In this document: piece by piece, positions 10,601 through 21,911 of the stretch
Numbering within the stretch: position 1 is the stretch's first letter
How the letters are laid out: the number at the start of each line of letters is the position of its first letter
Assembly (NCBI GenBank): GCA_024336345.1
Contig: JANFOG010000005.1
Span: 1,240,001-1,304,000, forward strand
Length of the DNA stretch: 64,000 bases
DNA from: Mariannaea sp. PMI_226
Lineage: Eukaryota > Ascomycota > Sordariomycetes > Hypocreales > Nectriaceae
Reading direction: 5' to 3'
Translations under genes and position numbers: made by a program
Notes under the pieces: generated by a model
What the model saw: only the letters and a program-made list of their open reading frames with translations
What the model was told of the DNA's origin: nothing
The model's database searches: none

Positions 10601-13600
10601 CAGCTCGTCGTGGCCGTCTCCTCTCACCGTTCTCGCCCGTATCATGGTTATCTTCGTTCTCAGGATCGCCATTGCCAAGCTCTGACACCAAGGCACTGGA
10701 TCTCTGTTTCCCTCGTCCGCCCTTCTTGCGCCTCTTGGGTTGCTTCTTAAGCTTCTCCTTCAGATTGAGGTCCTTCTTGTTCATGTAGTAATACTGAATA
10801 CAAGAGCCAAATTCTCGATGAGGAATAGCCTGCGCGATTCTTCCCCATTGCTTTGGCGCTTCCAGATATCGTTTCTCGAAGAGCTCAGCTTCTGTCTCCG
10901 TAAAGTTGTCAACTGGCGGCAGAACCCGCCAGGCCGTCACTAATCGATTGATGGGAGTGAAACCCGAATCGTCAATGTACTGAAGTTGATCCTTCTCCTC
11001 CTGTGTCCAAATCATATCTGGAATGATAGCCTCTTTCTCCGTGCGATACTTCTCTTGTTGTGCTCTGAGTTCGCGTTCCTTTCTCTCTTCATCCTCACGC
11101 ATGGATGCCTGCAAGACTCGCTCCAGATCACGCTCGGTTGCAAAACGTCGTCCACGACCGCTGCCCTCGTGCTTGTGCTCGGGGGTTGCGGTACCATTGG
11201 TATCTCCAGATTTTCCGCCTCGGCTTTTAATGGCGGCTGGATCATTTGAGGCGGTGAACTTGAGATAGTGGGAGTAATTTTTGGCATATATGTCCCGGCT
11301 TTGCGTTTGCTCAGCCGTATTCTGGATGCTGATTTTGTCGAGCTGTTCCAAAACATAGTCGTCGAGACTAGGCTCGGAGTTCAGAGTGTCGAGGAAATCT
11401 CGGTCCTTGGTCCAAGGCTTACAGCTGTAATCAGGGAGGTCGTCAAGTGGAGGAGTTGTCATATATCGCCTAATATCACGAACATTCATGTAGGAATCGT
11501 CCTCTGATTCAGTTTCGTCATCATCAACCTGCGAAGGCGTGCTCGGAAGTTTCGAGGGTGCTTCAGTGGATTCCAATGGGACAACAGGGGTGGTTTCTAT
11601 CGGCTGAGGAGTCTCACGGGGAACTGGGCCTGGAACTGGCGTTCGCTGAACAGTCTCCACAGTCTTTGCGAGATCTACCCCTATTCTCGTCTCTGGAGAA
11701 TCAACAGGTTCATTGCGAGCGTCTTCTCTCACAATCTCGACAGTCGGGATCGCGTGATCAGGCGCCGGGGGGATAGCCGCAGTCGGTTGATCGATTTCCA
11801 TCTCCTCGGTCTTTGGTTCGGGTTCTGGAGTTGGAGCAACAACGGGCTCCTTGACCGCTTCTTCCGGCTGTTTCTCTGAAATCGGGATGGGTTCAGGTTC
11901 GATCTCTCGTACTGGCTCCTGCTCCTTTTCTAGCGGCTTTGCGGGTGTCGTTTCTGCCTCCTTCTGCAACCCATCGGTTGATTCCTGCTCAGTAGTCACC
12001 TCCGTCTCTTTCTCTGGACCCTGTTCTGCTTTTTTCTCGGACTCTTTGGGTATCACTTCAGCTGGTCCCTCTGGTTCTGATTTCTGAATCTCCTGCACTG
12101 GCTTGATCTCGGGTTCTTGAGCCGGCTGCTCAATGGGTTGCTTTTCAGGATGCTCTTGGGCATCAGCCACCTTTTCTGACGTCTCCTGGTGAATATCAAT
12201 AGAATCAGTCATCTCAACATCCTCATTATTGTCTTGGTCCACAACCGTGATTGAGGGCTTGGGTTCTTTGTCGAGATCCATGTCTGGGTCCTTGATCGGC
12301 TCGTTGTCCAGGTCCATTTTGGAGTCATTATCGGAGGCTAACTTGTCCACATTCTGATCGGATTCCTTGAGAGAAACTTTGTCCGAGTCCAGTTTCGAGC
12401 CCTGCTCCAATTCTTTGTCCAGTTCCTGCTCCAAAGGTTGCTCTTTCTCATTAGCCGGGGGTAGCGTCTTCACGTCCTTGACCTCCTCAATTTGCTTCAT
12501 CTTCTCGACCTGGTCTTGTTTGGTTTGATCGGGTTCCTTCAGTGGCGTCTGAACCTCTTTGATGATCGTGACGGGCTCAGGCTTGACGGGCTCAGGCATC
12601 CTAGGTAAGCTCTTGGTCATTTCTAAAAGACCTTCGCTTTCGCGAAGAATCTTAACCATTGAGCCGTGAGACAGGGCGGCAAATCGAGCCAAGACTTTTG
12701 TCGGAAGGTCAGGTTTCGCAAGCTTCGCCAGTTTATCCTTCGTCTCCTGGATCTGTGTCTCGAAGTAGTCTGCCATATCATCGTCGTCATCCTCAGACTC
12801 AAAGTTCTGCTCAGTAGGTGCGGGTTTCGGTGGGATATCAAATTTTACCACAGCTATCTTCGGGTGCTTGCGCTGGCGTTTCACTTTTTCCCTTGTTGGA
12901 ATATGGGGCTCCTCTGTCGGCCGCCGTACAGGACCTTGAGGAAATTTAGGTACGCTGTCGACTATAGGTGACGGGCCTGGCCCTCTTCCGTGAGAGTCCC
13001 TTCCCATATAATGATCTCGGTCCATTGATGCTCGAGCAGATTGCGACTCCATTTCTGATCTGACGGTGATTTCTCCTGGCTCTGCGCTATGTTGTGATCG
13101 GGCACGGTTGTCAAAACTTGAAATGTGTGAATCTGACTTCGCATCGCTGCTTCGAGGTCGTCTTTCCTCGTCGTAGTGGTCATACTGCGAGCTGTCACGT
13201 CTGAGGGGAGGAAGTCGCTGATGTACGAAGCTTGGTGATCTCATCATCTTGGGTGAATCGGGCGCCTTCTTTAGATTTGGGTTGATCCACTGCTTACTCG
13301 AAGGACGTTGCTGAGGCTTCTGCGAGTGGAAGCGTGGCGCAACGGGAATAGGAGGACTATCGAGAGGCTTGACCGGGCCTTGTCCGAGTGCATCATGTCC
13401 ACCCGAATGCCCGGCAGACGGAGGTCGATCACCAAAGGCACGGGGAGCTGTTGGAGGAGGCTTGGTGACAGCGCTGGCTGGGGCGTAACCTTCACTGATA
13501 CTCAGGGTTCGGTTGAGCATAGAACCAAATGCGGGCGCTGAGGGCGCAGACGGCGGTGGTGACAGTTCCTTGCTTGGGATCATGGGATCGTGGCTGATAC

Positions 13601-14647
13601 TTGTTCGGGCATCCACCTTCGATCGAAAAAGCTCTCGCTCTCGAGGATCGCGGTCATCGCGAGGATCACGACGGGGATCTGCCTCGCCGTACCTATCCAT
13701 CCTCTCCATCCGCTCGCGTTCGTCGCGCTCTCGTCCCCAGCGGCCCTCCTGAGACCGACTTCGGGGGTAGCGATCATTTCGATCATCCATATACGGACCC
13801 CTTCCACGGCCCCGATCCGCAGACCAGTCACCTCTTCCTCTACCTCGTCCGCGATGGAAGCCGCCACGACTGGCGTATGGTGGTATACCGTAGGGGGGAT
13901 CTGAAGATGAAGATCCTGCTGAAGGGGGCCCGCCGTCGCGCGAGCCACGCCGAGACCTCTCAGCATCCACTCCAAGAGGAGGTCCATCCCTTTCACGATC
14001 TCGAAAATCTCGTGTTGGTGATCTTGCGCGGCCGATAGGCGAACGGCGTGACCTGAAATCGCGCCAATCCCGTTCCCGATCACGGTCGCGCTCTCGGCTT
14101 CTCTCGTCTCGGTATCGATCGCGAAAGTCAACGTCTCTGTCTCGTCCGCGATCCCTGCTCTCGTCTCTAGAAGACCAACCGCGGCCTCGTCCGCGTCCAC
14201 GTCCTCCTCTAAATTCGCCTACGAAACCTCCACCACGGGGGCCGCTTGGCGGATCGATCAAAGCCTTTGGTCCTCTTGGAGGTTCTCTCCTCAAAGGGTC
14301 GCCAAATGAATCGCGGTTGGGCGGGAAAGCTGGGTTGTTGTTTCTGACTTCGGCCGAAGAACGGCGTCTGTCGCCATCGCTGTATTGAGAAGCCCGGTCA
14401 TAGCGATCTGGCGAACGATCCCTTGGCGACCTGGATCGCTCGTATCTCGAGTATCGAGAAGTCCTATGGAAAAAAAAAAAAGTGTCAGCATACAAGGAGG
14501 ATTCAGGGCGAGCACAAAAGCTTGTTCAACTCAGAGCAATGCACCGACGCAACTAAAGGAAAAGGGAGGCGTGGTCGCGCGCGCAAAAGGGCCATGATCA
14601 TGGCGTAGCGATTTGGTGACGAGCGAGCAAGATGATTGAACGTACAT
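7687..14647 (-). CDS. snt1: Snt1-like SANT-domain corepressor of the Set3/HDAC complex
   Basis: Predicted exons: 14647-14646 (only the bases AT), 14463-9960 and 9906-7687, giving about 2241 residues. Yeast Snt1 and animal NCoR/SMRT scaffold histone deacetylases through paired SANT domains; the same role is inferred here. The N-terminal ~300 residues are rich in Arg-Ser, Arg-Asp and RGG motifs. A Glu/Lys/Pro-rich acidic region of several hundred residues follows. SANT1 lies near residues 1175-1250 (FTETEAELFEKRY...WGRIAQAIPHR) and is followed by a strongly basic KKQPKRRKKGGRGK patch. SANT2 lies near 1465-1515 and is split by the 53-nt intron (TAVM before, VKNYFVRQKD after). The C-terminal third is Pro/Gln-rich and ends in RDP repeats. 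There is no ATG in frame upstream in exon 2; the start is formed across the first intron (donor GTACGT, branch CTGAC, acceptor TTTTCCATAG). Identity is good; the start is inferred. Confidence 0.85.
7745..7822 (-). repeat. In-frame Arg-Asp-Pro tandem repeats in the snt1 C-terminus
   Basis: Near the end of snt1 the codons encode seven RDP or RDA triplets in a row, interrupted once. The 9-nt unit is seen on the plus strand as repeated agggtccct/agggtctct. Such a repeat could vary in length between strains. Confidence 0.8.
14464..14645 (-). other. First intron of snt1, splitting the start codon AT|G
   Basis: The donor GTACGT (from 14645 downward) follows the bases AT at 14647-14646. The acceptor TTTTTTCCATAG ends at 14464, with a CTGAC branch-point motif 15-20 nt before it. 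Joining gives AT|G ACT TCT CGA, which opens the long frame encoding TSRYSRYERSRSPR. Because the intron itself begins with G, an unspliced transcript keeps the same ATG but reads 38 codons and then stops. No other ATG occurs on this strand for at least 250 nt upstream. Confidence 0.65.
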
Positions 14648-15695
14648 CGCGATGGATGGCAGGGCCTAGGGTGTGGTTGTTGAATTGTAAGGTATAAGAA
14701 TGGGGAGTACAACGAATCGTGTAAATCTAGATACTGCCCCAGGCACCAGTAAGAAGTCTAGAGGAGTAGCAGGGGCGAACCCAAATGTTGTGCTATTGGA
14801 GAAGTGGTGCTTTGACTTCCAACACGCACAACAAAGTTGCTGGTGGAACCTGAACTCTTCGAGGTTCCCGTCGAGCCGCCACGGCAAGTTTGATGCGTGG
14901 CCGGGCTGCAAATGATGTCCGGGGTTTGATAATGAGCGTGTATTAAAACCGTCCACCGAACGAGTCGGCGGCGCGGGGGCCGGATAGAGTGTTGGAGGGC
15001 GATGATTGGGGGCAGTCAGCAAGCCGGCGACAGGCAGGGCTGAAGGTGAAGGTGAATGAAGGATTGAAGATGATGGCTCGCCCTCTCGGGGCCCTTGCAG
15101 TAAGAGAGTGAAGTGGCGCCCCGGCCAGTGGATTCAATGTCGCGTGGCTGGCGCTTGTTACTGGACAGTGTTTCGTGGGCCAGACGTGAGCTGTGGCTCA
15201 ACCATGTTTTTCCATGCAGTCTGAGCCACACTTTGTAACACTAAATGGGGCTTGAATCTGGAACCAAAACCGCCGTTGTGCGCTAGTCCTAAAACGGATG
15301 ACAGCCTTGAAAAGTTTCAGTGGATCGCTAATGCTATGTTCACGCCCTCCGGCTTTTTGATGGAAATTTTCTCCATGCTCCGAACCCACACGCCCAACAT
15401 CAGGCAGGCCCAAAATCATAGCAAGAGGGTCACAAAAGAAGGGCTTGGAATAAGAAAATAATAGTTTTAAAAAGGACAAGCTCAGAAATAAGTGACGTCG
15501 TGTCTAACTAAATCTTGGTGACACTCAAACTACATGCACTATCAACTTCAGCTTCTACCTCCAGTAGGTAGTTGTTTTGCATTCAACCCTTTGACTGACT
15601 GACTCCTCCGCTTTACGAGAAACTTGATTGGAAGTTCCAGTATTGTTTTTCCCTCTTTCACTTAATTTTTTTTTTCTAGACTCACTTATTCCACC
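14648..15695. promoter_or_regulatory. Divergent promoter region, snt1 / deoxyhypusine synthase
   Basis: One kilobase between divergent genes. The part next to snt1 is probably its 5' leader, since it has no ATG on the minus strand. The part next to 15696 has the pyrimidine-rich stretch ccctctttcacttaattttt typical of a fungal leader. I see no additional gene. Confidence 0.55.
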
Positions 15696-16934
15696 ATGGA
15701 TCCCTCTAATGCGCCGCCCTCTGCGGCGACCGACGCCGTCCTCGTCCAATCTGAGGAGATGCCCAAGGATGCGCAAAAGGTTGAGGAGCTTGACTTTAAC
15801 AAGTTCAAAGGCCCTATCACAGCCGAGGATCTCTTCGAAGGCATGCGCCACATGGGCTTCCAAGCCTCATCCATGTGTGAGGCCGTGAGAATCATCAATG
15901 ACATGGTTAGCAATACCAATCTTCAAAATAGACATCCATTTTGGCATTGGCCATGAGGACACTGCCAATATATTTTTAACCAAACTGACTGTTCCCTGTG
16001 CCTTCATAGCGTGCCTGGAGAGACCCAGAAACTGGCGACAAGACCACCATATTCCTGGGATACACCTCTAATCTCATCTCATCTGGGCTGCGAGGCGTCT
16101 TCCGTTGGCTCGTCGAACACAACCATGTCTCTGCCATTGTCACCACCGCCGGCGGCGTGGAGGAGGACTTCATCAAATGTCTCGCAGATACGTATGTTGG
16201 ATCCTTCAGCACACCCGGAGCAGACCTCCGCCGCAAGGGTCTCAACCGCATTGGCAACCTGATCGTCCCCAATGCAAACTACTGTGCTTTCGAAGACTGG
16301 GTCGTTCCCATCCTTGACAAGATGCTCGAGGAGCAGGAGGCTAGCAAGGGCACCGAGGAGGAGATTAATTGGACGCCGTCAAAGGTCATTCATCGTCTCG
16401 GTAAGGAGATCAACGACGAGCGGTCCGTTTACTACTGGGCCTACAAGAACAACATCCCGGTGTTTTGCCCGGCTCTGACGGACGGCAGCTTGGGCGACAT
16501 GTTGTATTTCCACACGTTCAAGTCATCGCCACAGCAACTCAAGATCGACATTGTTGAAGATATCCGTCGCATCAACACCATCTCCGTCCGTGCCAAGAGG
16601 GCTGGCATGATTGTTCTAGGCGGTGGTATTGTCAAGCATCACATCGCCAACGCTTGTCTGATGCGAAACGGTGCTGAGTCGGCCGTCTACATCAACACGG
16701 CCCAGGAATTCGATGGTAGCGACGCAGGTGCAAGACCAGACGAAGCCGTTTCCTGGGGGAAAATAAAAATCGGAGCTGACAATGTCAAGGTAAGAAAGGC
16801 GACATTAGGACAGTCTCGATCCCCTCAAACTCCTTACATGCTGACTACAACTGCAATTTTAGGTGTATCTTGAGGCTACCGCCTGTTTTCCCTTCATCGT
16901 AGCAAACACGTTTGCTAAGGATATTCCACAATAA
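15696..16934 (+). CDS. dhs1: Deoxyhypusine synthase
   Basis: Exons 15696-15905, 16010-16789 and 16863-16934, giving 353 residues. The enzyme transfers the aminobutyl group of spermidine, with NAD, to one lysine of eIF5A, the first step of hypusine formation in the cytosol. The whole chain resembles the family: [27 protein letters not shown], the [14 protein letters not shown] block with the catalytic lysine at about residue 279, then [24 protein letters not shown], which forms the NAD/spermidine site. The last exon is only 72 nt and encodes [23 protein letters not shown], so the protein ends a little sooner than the human enzyme. All introns are phase 0 (104 and 73 nt). The neighbours show no related function. 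Confidence 0.96.
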
Positions 16935-17261
16935 AAAAAAATAAAAACAAGGATACGAACAAGCCATTTGATTCAACATAGTATAAATTGCTTGCATGGT
17001 GCACATGATTACCGTGAACTATGATGATCTTCATAACTGGTTGCATGTGCGAACTCGCGGATCGTATCTGTACCTGGTTTCTGGGTCTGGTAGCTACCTA
17101 CTTGAATGGTCAACTTGTTGAAAAGAAACCATTTCTAATGTGCATCATACGAAGCAATCAAGCTAGAGCATTCGATCCGGGTATGCTATCCTTGGTGCCA
17201 AGGCGCAGCCCGTATTCTTGCCTTCCAAAATGCCTTGGTTACGGTTGTATTACCCAAAGCT
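16935..17261. other. Convergent 3' region, deoxyhypusine synthase / hypothetical gene
   Basis: A short stretch between two stop codons. An A-rich run begins just after the deoxyhypusine synthase stop (16932-16950). Nothing else noted. Confidence 0.5.
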
Positions 17262-18203
17262 TTAGATCCTAGGCCTCTTGTTCTCTAAGGGAATATCTGC
17301 CTCCTCATCAGCCTGGTGTGCCCAAGCCCTTTTTACTTTCTTTTCATGCCTGTCCACATCGCGTCCATTCTGAATATCAGTAGTTGGCTCACGGGCCGGG
17401 GTGGCTGCAGTCTGGGCGGCCGCTTCGTTGGCTAAAAATGCCTTCATCCGGGAAACTCGGTATTCAAAGAGGCCTTTTCTGGCTTGTTGGTGTGCCTTCT
17501 TTCGCTTCAGCTCTTCCTGCTTCTTTTCATGCTCGTGTATGAGTCTGTCAAGGTCGAGCGTTTCCTTTCGCATTTCTTCCAGTGCTCCACATGCTTCGTC
17601 AAGCTGATGCCATGGCAGAGCTGGGCCAAGGAGTCCACCAGGTCGCGTCAGCATCCAATTGATGACATCTTCTTCGTGCACAGTTCCGTCAGGACGACGA
17701 ACAGCATCAGCGCCGCGTCGCCAGAGGTCTCTCGATGAACTGTTCAGTGGGTGCTTGTAGGGTAGATCTGAGTGCTGAATAGCTCCACCAACATATCGAC
17801 CGATCCCAGATGTTTCATCTGGACTACTGTTCCCAGACATCTGTTCTGGACTCCTTTGGCTTCCCTGAGGGTTCACAGGTGTGCTTGCGCTAGACGAGGT
17901 AGATATCAGGCTTGAGCTTGGGCCAAAACTGTTAGGTGTCTCTAGGCTATTCTGGATGCGAGTCAACTCAGAGCTGCTGTGAGAGCTCAGACTACTCGTC
18001 TCGTTCTCCGTAGACAGCGATCGTTGCTGATTATCGTTGCTTGGTTCAGCAGTGACATATTCATGAGCTCTGTTGAGGTAATGAAAGTCTAGATGTGGTC
18101 AGCTTCTGCTGTACACATACATCACTTGTTCTGCGAGTAGCTTACCTGGGGGTGAGGGTCGAAGGCCGAAGTCATGCCCGGCTGGGTTCTGTTTGGGGCT
18201 CAT
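17262..18203 (-). CDS. Uncharacterised coiled-coil protein
   Basis: Two exons: 18203-18146 and 18088-17262, giving 294 residues. The 57-nt intron has donor GTAAGC and acceptor TCTAG and splits an Asp codon. I do not recognise the family. The N-terminal ~130 residues are Ser/Thr/Asn-rich and look disordered. A compact segment follows (DGTVHEEDVINWMLTRPGGLLGPALPWHQLDEACGALEE), then a charged helical stretch rich in Lys, Glu and Arg (HEHEKKQEELKRKKAHQQ) that should form a coiled coil. The C-terminus (KKVKRAW... and ENKRPRI) has basic clusters that could act as a nuclear signal; this is inference. The ATG at 18203 was chosen because it gives a clean splice into the long frame with no stop. Confidence 0.75.
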
Positions 18204-18670
18204 ATTTATGGATGATGGACGAAATGCGAACAAGAATGGCAATGTCAAGAAGAGCCAAATTATTGTTCTGGTTGGGTTGCATTTGACTGCTACGTGGTGA
18301 AATAGAAGTCACGAGTTAGGTGCGCCGCGGGAACAGAGAGAAAACAAAAGCAGCAAACGAGAACGAATGTGGCATTACAGAAACCTGGAATGCTTGCAGC
18401 CTGTAGAAAAAGGTGAATCAGTGTCATGGCTCGAGCTATTGGTGATAAATGGTGTAGTCTGTTGGCCAATTTACCAATGGTAACTTGATAACTACATTTG
18501 TTTTCTGTTGTCTATATGGTGGATACAGTTAAAGACCAACGCCCATGGAAATGTAGACGCCTTGTGTGAAAGCCAGGGCCGGTGCGTGGAGTCAACATGG
18601 ACTGACAAAACAAAGTGGAATAATTTGGATTCCCACTGGTGTTTGCAGTGTGTTTGCAGACAACTAAACT
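18204..18670. other. Intergenic region upstream of the coiled-coil gene
   Basis: It probably holds the promoter of the gene starting at 18203. No coding frame seen. Confidence 0.4.
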
Positions 18671-19200
18671 CTATTTGAATAATCCTCGTCCTGCAGAAAC
18701 CGAATGTTGGCGGGTTGAAGCCGACGCTGGCTGTCCATCGGTTGACTGCCATTTGTCGAGCTGCATACTAGCTGTAAGCGATGTCATGGACTGTATCCCG
18801 ACCAATCCTTGTACTGAGGTTGACAAGCCGACAAGAATCTGACTTGCGTTATATAACTCTGTTTCAGACTCGCCTCCATCATCCCTAACCCCTGACACAT
18901 TTGTAGCTGTCAGGGCTATCGATTCATTATCACTAGATTCAAAGTCCGCAGGTCGTTATGTTCAATTCTGAAGGCGGTGTTCTCTGACTTTCCACGGAGC
19001 ATGATGCCTCTGTCTCCTCCCCAGTAAGTTTGCCCTTCTTGAACAACACCTTTCGCAGGTGCTTGGGCGCTTTCTCATAGGTTTCCAAACGCTACTTGCA
19101 CAACGACCGATGGGTTGACCCCTCTCATCACTCTGAACCCTACCGACAGAGCCTCTCCCCGATGATTCCTGCATGCTCTGGGCCGACCAGGAATCTTGAA
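18671..19200 (-). pseudogene. Possible small gene with an internal frame break, function unknown
   Basis: Two protein-like open stretches follow each other on the minus strand. The upstream one, from 19091 to about 18940, encodes RLETYEKAPKHLRKVLFKKG and continues to a TGA at 18941-18939; its third codon positions are mostly G or C. The downstream one, from about 18949 to the stop at 18671, encodes a Ser/Thr-rich segment with ESETELYNASQILVGLS. They lie one base apart in frame around 18944-18950 (TGCGGAC). A plausible 52-nt intron (19143-19092: donor GTAGGG, TCAAC branch, acceptor AAGTAG) would add an exon upstream, but no start codon was found. I do not recognise the product. It may be a gene with a sequencing error, a missed intron, or a recent pseudogene. 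Confidence 0.35.
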
Positions 19201-19755
19201 TCACCCATCTCGATTTAATTCCCTTCTCCATCCTGGCTCAGCACGAGTATGGGCGGCTCGTTTTATAAGTAAAGTGAAGGTCAGTATGTCAAGATAGAGC
19301 GTACGAGAACCACCGAGCTGTCAAAAGCTGAGGTTAGGAAAGACAAAGAAACAAACTTTCAGTAACTTGGCAAAAAGCGAATGAAGAGTCCGGAGAATAG
19401 AAATAAGAAAATGTTCTATATTTATAAAAAATGGAAAACCCAAGCGAGATCAAATGAGAACACCTATCCTTGCACTTGGGACCCTTCTTCTCGAGGTTGT
19501 GACAGAACTAAACTCTGCTAAATAATATTATAAGTAGCACTTAACATAAGGTGTACCGGTGCACCAGTTACGGATGTTCCTTTTTGGTCGTGTCACTCTC
19601 CAAGCGACCAAAGGCGATGAGCATGGTATCCTGATGAACTATTCGAAGCCATTCGGAACAAGTGGCAACGAGAGCACAATTAACTTTGCCGGTCTTCCTC
19701 CCTGTGAAAACACTCGGTCTCGAAATTTTGGCGGGATTTTTAAGGCCTACTGATG
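19201..19755. other. Intergenic region downstream of the aldo-keto reductase
   Basis: A/T-rich stretch around 19400-19540. It may hold a promoter or first exon for the putative gene at 18671-19200 and the 3' end of the reductase gene. No supported frame. Confidence 0.4.
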
Positions 19756-20727
19756 TCAGGAAGTTTCTCCGATCAAGGCCTTGAACTGGCTCAGAGCAGA
19801 TGCCCACGCTGCGGCCCCTTCGCCTTCAGCCCAGGTTCCGATCAACTCGAGACCCTCCAAGTCCTCCTTCATGTGTTGTTCATTTGTAGTTCCATCTAGG
19901 ACGGTTATTCCTTCCAGCCCCATCACGAGGGCATAGTAAGCAGCAACTTGAGTTGCCTTGGCTTGGATGGCGATGTCACGCACCACCTTGGATCGGAACA
20001 GGCTCGGATTCGCACTCAAGGTCCAGAAGGACTGGAAGACGATACCTTCATCTCTACAATAGGCCCGCAGCTCAGACTCGAACTGGGTTATATTGTGGAA
20101 CCTATTTTGGACAACACTTGGCTTTACATTTGCTTGTGTATTGATCGATTGAAGTATCCGGAGGGAAGTGTTTGATATGCCGAGGCTGCGAATCTTGCTG
20201 GGCACGTACGTCTCCAACGTGTTCCATACCGTCATGGTCTCTTCGATTGTATCCATGGGGCTGTGCAGAACTACACTATCGAGATAGGCCTCCTGTCCTG
20301 GGATCGTGAAGTTGCTCAACGACGAGCGCACCGACTGGTGGACCTTATCCGCCAACGGAGCGTTGAGATCATAGGGCACATCTTGCCCTTGGGCAGCAGG
20401 AGGGGAAAACTTTGTCTGGATCTTTATACTTTGTCAATACTGTATAATGTTGTATCATGTGGAAGCGTATCTTACGAAGAGAGCATCTCTAGTGATAAAG
20501 CCACTAGCAATGGCCTTCTGAACACCTTGCCCGACACCCTTCTCATTGTAGTGTTTCGGCTGTGCAGCCGTGTCTATGCCCCGGAATCCATTTCTCAATG
20601 CTTTGTAGACAAGGTCAGCGGTTTGGTCTTTCTTCCACGCAGTCCCATAGACAAGCCTGGGGATAGTTGCGGTGGTGGCTGATCCCTTGAGTGTCAGATC
20701 CTTTGCAAGGCGCGAAGTTTGAGCCAT
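19756..20727 (-). CDS. Aldo-keto reductase
   Basis: Two exons, 20727-20476 and 20421-19756, giving 305 residues, a normal length for the family. Aldo-keto reductases reduce carbonyl groups with NADPH in a (beta/alpha)8 barrel. The catalytic tetrad can be placed: Asp in FRGIDTAAQ, Tyr in QPKHYNEKGVG, Lys in IQTKFSP (just after the splice junction) and His in VVLHSP. The 54-nt intron has donor GTAAGA and acceptor AAAG, phase 0. The protein resembles fungal AKRs of broad specificity; the substrate cannot be told from sequence. It is transcribed divergently from a sugar/dihydrodiol dehydrogenase gene across 1.18 kb, so joint regulation is possible. Confidence 0.88.
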
Positions 20728-21911
20728 GGTGATACTATTGTGGGGGTTGATAAATTTCTTATCTACGGAAAGTATACGAAAACGTGTGTTGAGATGAGAG
20801 GAGCGTGTTTGATGTCATCAATTGATCCAATCTGCAAGCTGTCAAAAACGACGCACACCTTGCGTCAAAACTGTGCATGCTTAGTACGCAAAACGGCGTC
20901 CAGTTCCCCAAAGCCAAACCTGTGCTTCGCTCATTCTACATCGGTAGGTAGTGCAGGGCCCCCAACAAGTCTCAGACTTACGAGCCGCCTTCAATATTGC
21001 CTAGAATCCGTATTACTTTTTTTTTTATTTTTTTATTTTTTGGCTGGAGGGAGGGCTGATTCGTTTTCCCAGAGGAGTATCTAATAGATCGTCTGCCAAC
21101 AGAAGAACCAGTGCCATGGATACGGAAAAGTGTCCAGCATGAAGGTAATATCACCTTGTCTTCAGCTTTCTCTAGAACAAGCTCATCGGCCCGACCTGCC
21201 GCTCTCTCCACGACAGGAAAAATTCCGCCGGAGGAGGGGGACATGAGCCAATGAAAGGTTTACCATAGAAAGTGTGCAGAGCCGTCATGACGAGCACAGT
21301 ACTGGAATGAAAGGAAATAATGACGCTGAGAGACTTAAATCCGGGATCATTTTTCCATCCATTGCGTACTTTCACGCTGTGATTCCATCCAGCTCCCCCA
21401 CCATCCCCCATCTCCCGCGCGGGGTCGCTGCCACCTCGGTCTATCTCTGCCCCGATCACCAACTTTTGCGGAGAAAGCACAGCAACATGTCTTGACTCGC
21501 GCCAATGGCCATAGACTGCACGCCGAATGAGTAATTAGAGCCATATCTTAAATGTTAGGCAGTGGATCACCCTTATTAATCTTGGTGAGGACCGGCGAAA
21601 CTTACCTCACCTATTGAAGCTGCGTCGAGCTCCAGTGGATGCTGGATATAGATACCCCGCAACGCCAGCGGGGGGAAGCTAGTTGCAGATTTCAGATTAA
21701 AAAAGGCTCGCAGGACCACTTGAATAGTTGAATCGATATAACCTGTCTAATTTCCCTTGCTGTTCCTGTGAGTCTCTGTCCCTTCGACTCGAAATATCCC
21801 TGCAGTTGTTGATTGTATGTTGCTTATATCCTCCGCTGTATAAGGTGAATACTGAACTGACCAGGCTCAAACGTCATCCAGCTACCACAACCAAGCTTTC
21901 AAACATTCACA
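20728..21911. promoter_or_regulatory. Divergent promoter region, aldo-keto reductase / dehydrogenase
   Basis: 1184 bp between two oxidoreductase start codons. Matches to the short carbon-catabolite-repressor consensus SYGGRG occur at 21419-21424 and 21668-21673 (both GCGGGG) with further matches on the other strand near 21395. The motif is short and expected by chance, so these are only candidates. T-rich tracts lie near 21016-21040. No gene seen inside. Confidence 0.4.
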
